This document shows, one piece after another, positions 1-6,444 of a stretch of 11,600 nucleotides of DNA. Source of the DNA: Pseudomonadota bacterium (GTDB lineage: Bacteria > Bdellovibrionota > JAFGOL01); contig JAPLFT010000006.1 of the NCBI GenBank assembly GCA_026390535.1, positions 1 to 11,600 on the forward strand. Direction: 5' to 3'. Under the pieces are notes generated by a model. The model was given only the letters and a program-made list of their open reading frames with translations, ran no database searches and had not been told where the DNA came from. The position numbers and the translations under genes are program-made. Each line of letters opens with the position of its first letter. Position 1 is the stretch's first letter.

Positions 1-2105
1 CTCTTTATGCTCTCTTTTATAAAATCAATTTTTTTAGATTCATCAGACTCTTGATATACTGATGCTGTTTTGATGTTCCTATTAACATTTTCCAATGATT
101 TTATCTTTGTGAAGTCATTGGAGAGATCATCCATGGCATCAAATGTCATCTCATCATATTTTGCTATGGCGTCTTTTACGGAAGATACCGTGGCCTCATT
201 AAATAATTTCCCATCACCCAGAAAACAACGTTCATGTATTACATCCTCGCTACCATCCATCAGGAGTCCTTTCCTAAAATCATTGACTAAAAGCAGATGA
301 ATAAATTTTGTATTAGCAATATTGTAGGATGACTGTCTTACCGTTTCTTCCATTACTTTTTTGAGTCGAACGGTAACGTCATCGTTTATCATCTTTCTGT
401 TGAAGGAAAAATCGGGGATATTATCTTTATTATCTAATAATCTTGTGAGCTCCAACTCCTCGTCTGTAGCAAGCCGGTACTCCTCTTTATTGTTATTCTT
501 TGAAGATATCGAACTCAGCCTATTTCTTAATTCTTCCTGTAACAGCAGGTCAAACCCGGTTTCTCCATAATATTGTATATTATTTAACTCATCACTTGTG
601 GGAAGACGCAACTTTTCAGATGAGTGACTATTATTATTAGCATAACTTTTATCGTAAGCCTGACGATATAGTTCGTAATATCTTTTATCTCCAAGATATT
701 TCCTTATCTCTTCTCTTTTTTCTTCTATATTTTTTTTGGAACCATTTACATTAAAGTCATTCATGGTTCTCCAGGATTTGTCGTCAGGATTATAAACTAC
801 GGCCATTGGCGCAAGCTTGGCCTTATAACTTTCATTTACAGCGCTTACTATTTCTTCCAGATCCGGATTTTTTTTACCTGTCATCATATCCGAATGTAAA
901 ATATTAACGGCTTTGCAGGCCATGTTCATTCTCTTTATTTCCGAATTAAAATCATCTTTGATCTCTTTTTTCAGATTATCGGAATAAGAGAATAAACGCC
1001 TGGTCTTTTCTGCACCGACTAGAGAAACATATTCATTCAGGGCTGTTGAAATAGCTCTGTTTATCCTTTGCGTACCGAATGTTTTTATCAGTTTATTTTT
1101 CAGATCGGCCTGTTCTTTCGGCATCAGTATATCCAATAAATTATCGCCGACCATAGCCACATGAGGTGTTTTGAATTTATATCTATTAGAGATCAATCCG
1201 AAGAATATGTTTTTTAATTTTATATCACTCACGTCTTTTACCATGTCGTTTAATACGGCAATGTCTTTAGGCTGCGATTCAAGCGATATGTTTATGTTTT
1301 TTATATATTCTGCAGATGGTGTATCGTTCTGGATATAACTCTTAAGATTAGAAGTTATATTATCAATTATATGTTCTGAATCTCCGATTACTTTCTTACA
1401 GGCCTCCATTATGCCGGTGCTTTTAGAAAGATCGTGGAGACTGGCCATCTCTACAGGCTGTAATCTTGTTACAGGTGTTACATAAGGATTTTTATCAGTA
1501 TTTAATGAGCCTGGTTCTAAAGAATTAAAATAAGCCATTGATGCATCGTAAGATGTGAAATTAGAAAGGCCTAATGACCGGCTTAGATTAGCCAGAAAGC
1601 CTGAATTTTCCCTTCCCTGTTCATTTTGCCCCATATACCAGTTTTGGTAATTTCTTATACTTGAAAGGACTTTCTTGCAATTTTCTTTATCTTTACAGGT
1701 AGAGGCATTTCTTAATATTTTATCTCTATATTGCTGAAGAAGTTCTAACGTGGTTTTGGCCTCAGAGGCTTTTTTATAATCAGCTATCTGATAAGCCGGA
1801 TTATCATATATCTGGGGATATTCTTTTGAATATTTATCTAGTTTGTTCCTGAGAAAGGTGAATTTTAAATCATCAGACAAAGGCTCTCCCTTGTCTATAG
1901 AAACGAGATATCCGTCCAATACGGTTTTATTAGGCTCAAAAAAAGTCGGACATCTATCTCCGCATTCTTTAAGCGTTATCTTTGCAGAATTACCGGAAGA
2001 GAGAATCTGATCTATTATCTCTATTTTTTCCATACAATCTATAACTGCTTTGCTTCCTCCGAACAATCCATCGGGCGGTTGAATCGTAAAACTGTTGAGG
2101 CGCAT
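1..2105 (-). CDS. Large exported protein of unknown family, main body (3' end beyond window)
   Basis: Read on the minus strand, one frame is open from about 2153 to the left edge with no stop, giving about 700 visible residues; the C-terminus lies outside. I do not recognise the family. The product is hydrophilic, mostly helical in composition and rich in Lys, Asn, Ser and Glu. Scattered cysteines (for example KECGDRCPTFF near residue 45 and TCKDKENCKK near residue 135) would suit disulfides in an oxidising periplasm. The first ATG is at 2105, but no Shine-Dalgarno sequence precedes it and no signal peptide follows. In the adjoining frame, an ORF starting at 2418 carries a signal peptide and overlaps this one. 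The likeliest reading is one gene broken by a +1 frameshift between about 2153 and 2105, through mutation, sequencing error or, less likely, programmed slippage. If it is intact, ATG 2105 is a default start only. The coding call is firm because the frame is very long and its composition is protein-like; the function is unknown. Confidence 0.82.
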   Translation of the reverse strand, partial: MRLNSFTIQPPDGLFGGSKAVIDCMEKIEIIDQILSSGNSAKITLKECGDRCPTFFEPNKTVLDGYLVSIDKGEPLSDDLKFTFLRNKLDKYSKEYPQIYDNPAYQIADYKKASEAKTTLELLQQYRDKILRNASTCKDKENCKKVLSSIRNYQNWYMGQNEQGRENSGFLANLSRSLGLSNFTSYDASMAYFNSLEPGSLNTDKNPYVTPVTRLQPVEMASLHDLSKSTGIMEACKKVIGDSEHIIDNITSNLKSYIQNDTPSAEYIKNINISLESQPKDIAVLNDMVKDVSDIKLKNIFFGLISNRYKFKTPHVAMVGDNLLDILMPKEQADLKNKLIKTFGTQRINRAISTALNEYVSLVGAEKTRRLFSYSDNLKKEIKDDFNSEIKRMNMACKAVNILHSDMMTGKKNPDLEEIVSAVNESYKAKLAPMAVVYNPDDKSWRTMNDFNVNGSKKNIEEKREEIRKYLGDKRYYELYRQAYDKSYANNNSHSSEKLRLPTSDELNNIQYYGETGFDLLLQEELRNRLSSISSKNNNKEEYRLATDEELELTRLLDNKDNIPDFSFNRKMINDDVTVRLKKVMEETVRQSSYNIANTKFIHLLLVNDFRKGLLMDGSEDVIHERCFLGDGKLFNEATVSSVKDAIAKYDEMTFDAMDDLSNDFTKIKSLENVNRNIKTASVYQESDESKKIDFIKESIK

Positions 2106-2418
2106 CTGTTGATCTAACGTCGTAATAAATTCCGTTCCTGCAATAATTACAATTTAGAGTATGATAACTTCCCTCGATATCCATAAGGGCAAGGTTATTA
2201 TCCTTTTTAAGATTGGATTCTATCTGCGAGTCACCACAGCGATCATCAGAAAATGGTAATTCCGGATTACTGGCAGAGAGACGAGATTTTAATTGCTGAT
2301 TATATGTGCTGGACTTGACTATTATCAGAGTCTTTTCATTTATCGACGTATTTATATTTGCCGATAGATTAAAACAGAGGCCAAGGGAAAAGGGTATTAT
2401 GATTAATGTTATCTTCAT
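1990..2418 (-). CDS. Signal-peptide-bearing N-terminal piece of the frameshifted exported protein
   Basis: The ATG at 2418 opens with MKITLIIIPFSLGLCFNLSA, a typical Sec signal peptide: a basic start, a hydrophobic core, and probable cleavage after Ala20. About 70 polar residues follow, including CGDS and CNYC cysteines, giving about 142 residues to the stop at 1990. After about residue 90 (near CNYCRNG) this frame becomes Arg-rich and atypical, while the overlapping +1 frame from about 2153 reads as a good protein continuation. I therefore infer that only the first 90 or so residues are authentic and that they belong to the large gene downstream. An upstream TTG at 2487 keeps the frame open but would bury the signal peptide, so I prefer 2418. 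No clear ribosome binding site is seen. An extended -10-like TGtTATAAA (2439-2431) lies only 12 bases before the ATG, so the transcript could be nearly leaderless. The divergent neighbour is the phosphate operon. Confidence 0.6.
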   Translation of the reverse strand: MKITLIIIPFSLGLCFNLSANINTSINEKTLIIVKSSTYNQQLKSRLSASNPELPFSDDRCGDSQIESNLKKDNNLALMDIEGSYHTLNCNYCRNGIYYDVRSTDAPQQFYDSTARWIVRRKQSSYRLYGKNRDNRSDSLFR

Positions 2419-2548
2419 GATTGCGATTTTTTTATAACATTTGAATAAGGCTAATTTATGAAACGGACGTGAAAATCCTGTGAACAAATTAAACTCGGTT
2501 TTATTATGAACTTTTGAACAGGCGACTTAAGGGCAGAGGTTTTTAAGG

Positions 2549-2588
2549 AGTTCACATAGTTGTCACAATTCTGTAACAATTAAGACAC
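2549..2588 (+). promoter_or_regulatory. Tandem Pho-box-like array (PhoB-type operator)
   Basis: Four consecutive 11-bp units are visible: AGTTCACatag, TTGTCACaatt, CTGTAACaatt and AAGACACtgtg. The central two (2560-2577) match the enterobacterial Pho box, which is 7-mers close to CTGTCAT or TTGTCAC separated by 4 AT-rich bases. The outer two each match 4 of 7 positions. The last 7-mer ends 10 bases before the proposed -10 hexamer, the spacing expected when PhoB takes the place of a -35 element. The genes downstream are a complete pst-phoU set, which supports the call. No PhoB or PhoR gene is present in the window. Confidence 0.78.
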
Positions 2589-2595
2589 TGTGTAT

Positions 2596-2604
2596 TGCTA
2601 TATT
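2596..2604 (+). promoter_or_regulatory. Extended -10 promoter element of the phosphate operon
   Basis: TGcTATATT fits an extended -10 (TGnTATAAT) with one mismatch. No good -35 hexamer lies 17 bases upstream; that space is filled by the Pho-box repeats, as in activator-dependent PhoB promoters. Transcription would begin near 2611, giving a leader of about 27 bases before the first gene. A strong ribosome binding site, GGGAGG (2625-2630), sits 7 bases before the ATG at 2638 and fixes that start. Confidence 0.6.
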
Positions 2605-2637
2605 TGAGCGGTATTAATAAACTCGGGAGGTAATGTA

Positions 2638-3684
2638 ATGAAGTTTTTAGGTTTATTGTTTTTATCGCTGTTTGCATTTTCGGGTTACTCACAAGACACA
2701 CAGGATCAATCATTTGTAGAAAGCCTTAAGGTAAAACCGTATTTAAGAGTTCGGGAAACAAATGATTCTGTATCAAGAAAGAACAGTCTTGAATTTGATT
2801 CATCCGGTATAGTAATAGAAAAAACCGTTACACCTAATCTATCTGTTCTATTTAATCCTGAATTCCAGAGACAGAGTGCTATTCAGGGAGTAAGCACGGG
2901 GACATCCAATGACTATTTGGGCTTTTTTGTTAATGAAGCATATTTTACTATTAACGACTTAACCAGGACTTCTGGTGATCTTGGTATAAAGCTTACAGCA
3001 GGTGTATACGCAAACCCCAACTATAAGATGGAAACCTATTATCAGCCTTTCAGATTCATATATAAGCCGTTGGAAGATAAAATCCTTGCTAACGGAAAAA
3101 GAGATCTCGGCGTTATGGTTTCCAAAAATTTCTTTGATGATGCAGTAAAAACAAATATCGCTTATGTAACAGGAGTTAGCTCCAATGGCGAATTTTCCGT
3201 AAATCCGAATAATGACAATATAAATGCAGGAGCAGTCAGGCTTGATGTTACAGTATTTCCATTCAAGAATGTTAACGCTGCTTTAAAGGACCTGTCTCTT
3301 GGTCTTAACTGGAAAGCGGTTCTTATGTCAATTTCCAGAAGCTGGTATAGCTTGCTGTTAGGTTATAAATATGATAAGTTATCAACATCTCTTGAATATC
3401 TAAAATCATACAGCACAAACGCAGCTACTTACATCAGCGGAGCCAGTTTTTTTGCAAGTTATGAAATATGCAGCATGTTCCAACCAATTGTTAGATGGGA
3501 CTATACAGACACATCCGCAACTACCGGCAAAAGAACCCCTGATCATCTAGTTGTTATGGGCGCAAACACAAAATGGTTTGACGGAAAACTTCAGGCAGCC
3601 CTTACATATGATCAGGAATACATCCCGTCGACAAAAGCGACCATAGCCAAGAGAATAATGCTTTCAACACAGTATAGCTACTAA
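2638..3684 (+). CDS. Outer-membrane beta-barrel protein, putative phosphate porin
   Basis: The 348-residue protein has a Sec signal peptide (MKFLGLLFLSLFAFSGYSQ, cleavage near residue 19). The mature part is full of alternating hydrophobic/polar stretches typical of transmembrane beta-strands, for example YLGFFVNEAYFTI, GAVRLDVTVFPF, WYSLLLGYKY, ASFFASYEICS and RIMLSTQYSY. Turns rich in Asn, Asp and Gly separate them, and the chain ends in Tyr, like the aromatic C-terminal signal of Bam-assembled barrels. I estimate 12-16 strands. It is first in the operon behind the Pho-box array, and pstS follows after 27 bases with its own AGGAGG, so the inferred role is phosphate entry across the outer membrane under starvation. 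This parallels OprP/OprO and PhoE by role only; I see no convincing sequence motif tying it to those families. The barrel call is good. The substrate is inferred from context alone, and a general porin or structural barrel remains possible. Confidence 0.78.
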   Translation: MKFLGLLFLSLFAFSGYSQDTQDQSFVESLKVKPYLRVRETNDSVSRKNSLEFDSSGIVIEKTVTPNLSVLFNPEFQRQSAIQGVSTGTSNDYLGFFVNEAYFTINDLTRTSGDLGIKLTAGVYANPNYKMETYYQPFRFIYKPLEDKILANGKRDLGVMVSKNFFDDAVKTNIAYVTGVSSNGEFSVNPNNDNINAGAVRLDVTVFPFKNVNAALKDLSLGLNWKAVLMSISRSWYSLLLGYKYDKLSTSLEYLKSYSTNAATYISGASFFASYEICSMFQPIVRWDYTDTSATTGKRTPDHLVVMGANTKWFDGKLQAALTYDQEYIPSTKATIAKRIMLSTQYSY

Positions 3685-3711
3685 GTCGTAATATTTAGGA
3701 GGATAAAATTT

Positions 3712-4650
3712 ATGAAGAAGATGGTTTTAGGGTTTACTTTGATTTTTGCGGCGAGCGTTCTTGCAGAAACTACACCGACGACTAATACAACGAACAAACC
3801 GATGATCCAGATAAAGGGTTCTGACACGTTAGTTAACACGGTCCAGGTACTTGCAGAAAAATACATGGCAAAGAACCCCGGCAAGGTTATATCTGTCACC
3901 GGCGGAGGATCCGGTACCGGTATAGCCGCTCTTTTGAACGGGACCTGTAGTATTGCGGATTCTTCAAGAGAAATAAAGCCCAAAGAAAAAGAAATGGCTA
4001 AGGATAAGGTTAATGAGATAATAGTAGGTATTGATGGTTTGAGTGTTATCGTCAATAAAAACAACAAAATTAGCAGTCTGACGATCGAACAATTGGGCAA
4101 GATATATAGAGGAGAAGTGACAAATTGGAAGGATATAGGCGGGAAGGACATGTCTATAAGTCTCTATGGAAGACAGCCTAACTCAGGAACTTTTGATTTC
4201 TTCAGGGAGCATGTTGTAAAAGCAGATTACTCAAAAGAAGTAAAAGAAATGAATGGTAATGCTCAGATAGTTGAATCCGTTAAGAATGCAGTTTCAGGCA
4301 TTGGTTATGTCGGTGCCGGCTATACACAGAATTCGAAAGAAATAAAAGTATTGGCTATTGCATCCAAAACTGGAGAAAAAGCTTACAAACCTACATTTAA
4401 CAATGTTGAGACAAAACTTTATCCTATCTCCAGACCGTTGTATCAGTATATAAGCGGAAATATTTCTGAAGATGTTAAGAATTTTCTTGCTTATGAAGTA
4501 AGTGCAGAAGGGCAGAAGGTAGTAACAGAAGAAGGATTCTTTCCTATCAATGATAAACAGAAAGAATCCAATTATGCTTTGTTAGGCATAACAATGGAAA
4601 AAGCTGTAACAGTAAAAGTGAAAAAAGGGGCAAAGGCTAAAAAGAGCTAA
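3712..4650 (+). CDS. pstS: Periplasmic phosphate-binding protein PstS of the ABC transporter
   Basis: PstS captures inorganic phosphate in the periplasm and delivers it to the PstC-PstA channel. The 312-residue protein has a signal peptide (residues 1-18, ending VLA) with no lipobox cysteine, so it should be soluble rather than lipid-anchored. Phosphate-contact motifs of the family are present: KGSDT at 35-39, GGGSGTG at 64-70, ADSSRE at 82-87, and GRQPNSGTFDFF at 153-164 with the Arg and Ser-Gly-Thr that hold the anion. A Thr/Asn-rich stretch (19-30) follows the signal peptide. The C-terminus ends in a lysine-rich tail (KVKKGAKAKKS) beyond the usual fold. AGGAGG at 3697-3702 supports the start. 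The stop TAA is immediately followed by the pstC ATG. A terminator-like hairpin about 75 bases further on should make pstS mRNA more abundant than that of the membrane genes. Confidence 0.96.
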   Translation: MKKMVLGFTLIFAASVLAETTPTTNTTNKPMIQIKGSDTLVNTVQVLAEKYMAKNPGKVISVTGGGSGTGIAALLNGTCSIADSSREIKPKEKEMAKDKVNEIIVGIDGLSVIVNKNNKISSLTIEQLGKIYRGEVTNWKDIGGKDMSISLYGRQPNSGTFDFFREHVVKADYSKEVKEMNGNAQIVESVKNAVSGIGYVGAGYTQNSKEIKVLAIASKTGEKAYKPTFNNVETKLYPISRPLYQYISGNISEDVKNFLAYEVSAEGQKVVTEEGFFPINDKQKESNYALLGITMEKAVTVKVKKGAKAKKS

Positions 4651-5586
4651 ATGGGCAGCGGCAACTGTAACGACTCGGAGAACAAGCTCTCTACGAGAAA
4701 CAAACTCTCTCTCTCGAAGAAGGTAAAGGAAGCATCCATTCATGGATGCTTCCTTTTTAATGGCCTATTGGTAATTTTAATACTGATAGGCATTTTTGCA
4801 TTATTGGTATGGGCTTCTATTCCCGCTTTTAAAGAAATATCGATCAAAGAATTTTTATTCAGCTTTAACTGGAATCCTACGTCTTACGTGAAACCGTCTT
4901 ACGGCATACTCTCTATGCTCGTCAGCACATTGATGGTCACAATAGGTGCCATGATATTTGCTGTCCCTATAAGTATTGGAACAGCGGCGTTCATATCCGA
5001 CATTGCCAGTAGCAGGGTTAGAGAAATAGCAAAACCTGTTGTAGAAATTTTGGCGAGTATTCCATCGGTAGTAATAGGATTTATAGGAATTACCCTGGTC
5101 GGGCCGTATATTGCAAAAATATTTAATTTACCGGATGGGCTAAATGCCATTAACGGGTCAATACTTTTAGGTGTGATGGCGTTACCGACGATAATAAGCC
5201 TTACAGAGGATGCGCTTAAAGGTGTTCCTAAATCATATACGGAAGCGTCCCTGGCACTTGGTGCAACAAAATGGCAGACGATAATCAGGGTAAGAATTCC
5301 TGCGGCTGCTTCCGGAATAATTGCAGCTGTTATGCTGGGAATGGGCAGGGCGATAGGGGAAACAATGACGGTGTTGATGGCAACAGGATGTGCTAACGCG
5401 ATGCCTACAAGTTTTACGGATTCAGTAAGGACAATGACCTCGGCCATAGCAATAGAATTGGGAGAAGTTGCATACGGCAGTACACATTATTATGCACTAT
5501 TTGCAGTGGGCTTGGCATTATTCCTGATTACATTCGCGGTGAACCTTACAGCAGATATTATATTTAATAGAAGACCAAAATTATGA
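4651..5586 (+). CDS. pstC: Phosphate ABC transporter permease PstC
   Basis: PstC is one of the two inner-membrane subunits forming the phosphate channel. The 311-residue protein has about six membrane segments. The first is near residues 39-57 (GLLVILILIGIFALLVW), and the binding-protein-dependent permease domain spans roughly 85-300. The cytoplasmic EAA loop that docks onto PstB is EASLALGATKWQ at about 198-209, followed by GMGRAIGET. The start is the ATG abutting the pstS stop (TAAATG), with only a weak upstream ribosome binding site, so translation is probably coupled to pstS. The first 22 residues are unusual: polar, with a repeated NKLS and several CTC codons. Residues about 26-36 are encoded by a perfect inverted repeat resembling a terminator. 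A later TTG start at 4768 would place the hairpin in a leader but would strip the basic segment that normally precedes helix 1, so I prefer 4651. The 3' end overlaps pstA by 4 bases (ATGA). Confidence 0.94.
   Translation: MGSGNCNDSENKLSTRNKLSLSKKVKEASIHGCFLFNGLLVILILIGIFALLVWASIPAFKEISIKEFLFSFNWNPTSYVKPSYGILSMLVSTLMVTIGAMIFAVPISIGTAAFISDIASSRVREIAKPVVEILASIPSVVIGFIGITLVGPYIAKIFNLPDGLNAINGSILLGVMALPTIISLTEDALKGVPKSYTEASLALGATKWQTIIRVRIPAAASGIIAAVMLGMGRAIGETMTVLMATGCANAMPTSFTDSVRTMTSAIAIELGEVAYGSTHYYALFAVGLALFLITFAVNLTADIIFNRRPKL
4725..4758 (+). terminator. Terminator-like attenuator hairpin inside the 5' end of pstC
   Basis: The arms AAAGGAAGCATCCAT (4725-4739) and ATGGATGCTTCCTTT (4742-4756) are perfect reverse complements, 15 bp with two bases between. 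In practice this is a 14-bp stem with a UUCA loop. The 3' arm runs into five consecutive T residues (4754-4758), the shape of a Rho-independent terminator. It lies about 75 bases after the pstS stop but within the open frame of pstC. Many pst operons have a structure after pstS that lowers expression of the permease genes. Here, ribosomes translating pstC would have to melt it, so termination may depend on coupled translation. The U-run is short, so read-through must be substantial. Confidence 0.7.
5251..5277 (+). repeat. 27-bp direct repeat, copy 1 (EAA loop of pstC)
   Basis: This segment encodes LALGATKWQ in the EAA loop of PstC. It is identical base for base to 6093-6119 in pstA, in the same reading frame; the flanking bases differ. 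The loop is the PstB docking site and is conserved in protein sequence, but identity at every synonymous position suggests recent gene conversion or matched codon choice between the paralogous permease genes. Confidence 0.85.
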
Positions 5587-6443
5587 CGAATAGACGGAAT
5601 AACATTACAGAGAAGATCGGATTTGGAATATTAACACTATGCCTGATCGTAGTTGTTCTTATAATTGTCGTCATATTTACAAATATAATAATTAACGGAC
5701 ACAGTGCCATAAGCTGGGATTTTATAACCAAAGCACCTACAGACGGGATGACCAAGGGCGGCATAATGCCAGCCATAATCGGAACATTTTTTGTTACTGT
5801 CATAACTGCGATATTTTCTATTCCTCTGGGAATGGGATGTGCAATCTACTTAAATGAGTATGCAACACAAAATATGTTTACAAGGCTGATAAGGATATCA
5901 ATAAGGAATCTGGCCGGAGTGCCGTCCATAGTTTATGGATTATTCGGGGTAATGTTATTTGTGGAATTTATGCATCTTGGAACATGTATTCTTGCTTCCG
6001 GTTTAACTTTAAGTCTTATGACATTACCGATGATGATAACTGCGTCAGAAGAGGCGTTAAAAAATATACCGATGTCATTTAGAGAAGGATCACTGGCACT
6101 TGGTGCAACAAAATGGCAGGCTATAAGAACCAACGTGCTTCCGTATGCAATACCCGGAATGCTAACAGGGACTATCCTGGGTCTTTCAAGAGCGGCGGGA
6201 GAAACAGCTCCTATATTATTTACGGGAGTAGCTTTTTATCTGCCCTATCTGCCAAAGGGACTTTTTGATCAATTCATGGCCCTGCCGTATCATCTCTATA
6301 TAATGGCCACGCAGCATCACGACATCACACTTGTAAGACCACTGGCGTATGGAACAGCAATGGTTTTGATAGTTCTGGTGTTCATGATGAACCTTGGTGC
6401 TATAATTTTGAGATATCGTCTTAGAAAGAACAGGAAGGAATAA
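5583..6443 (+). CDS. pstA: Phosphate ABC transporter permease PstA
   Basis: PstA is the second inner-membrane subunit, pairing with PstC to form the phosphate path. The 286-residue protein has a hydrophobic N-terminal helix (about 11-33), a permease core from about residue 60, and about six membrane segments in all. The EAA loop REGSLALGATKWQ (167-179) contacts PstB and is followed by GLSRAAGETAPILFTG, a family signature. GVPSIVYGLFG near 111-121 is typical of PstA and parallels SIPSVVIGFIG in PstC. The start overlaps the last codon and stop of pstC (ATGA), implying translational coupling. The gene ends one base before the pstB ATG, and its last codons supply an AGGAAGG ribosome binding site for pstB. 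The length is normal and nothing is missing. Confidence 0.95.
   Translation: MTNRRNNITEKIGFGILTLCLIVVVLIIVVIFTNIIINGHSAISWDFITKAPTDGMTKGGIMPAIIGTFFVTVITAIFSIPLGMGCAIYLNEYATQNMFTRLIRISIRNLAGVPSIVYGLFGVMLFVEFMHLGTCILASGLTLSLMTLPMMITASEEALKNIPMSFREGSLALGATKWQAIRTNVLPYAIPGMLTGTILGLSRAAGETAPILFTGVAFYLPYLPKGLFDQFMALPYHLYIMATQHHDITLVRPLAYGTAMVLIVLVFMMNLGAIILRYRLRKNRKE
6093..6119 (+). repeat. 27-bp direct repeat, copy 2 (EAA loop of pstA)
   Basis: This is the second copy of the identical segment at 5251-5277, encoding LALGATKWQ in the PstA EAA loop. The two copies lie 842 bp apart in the same orientation, so recombination between them would fuse pstC to pstA in frame. Confidence 0.85.
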
Positions 6444-6444
6444 C

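Noticed and set aside
70..570. Short plus-strand ORFs within the left large gene
   Set aside because: They are Ser/Phe-rich antisense shadows of the long minus-strand frame, without ribosome binding sites.
1990..2487. TTG at 2487 as start of the signal-peptide ORF
   Set aside because: It adds 23 residues ahead of a well-formed signal peptide and has no ribosome binding site; ATG 2418 gives a normal Sec signal.
2549..2588. CRISPR-like or phage operator reading of the short tandem repeats
   Set aside because: The unit is 11 bp with no unique spacers, and the sequence and spacing to the -10 fit a Pho box better.
3681..4151. Minus-strand ORF of about 156 codons opposite pstS
   Set aside because: It lies wholly opposite a gene with clear family motifs and has no start signals; it is a frame shadow. 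The same applies to the minus-strand ORFs opposite pstC, pstA, pstB and phoU.
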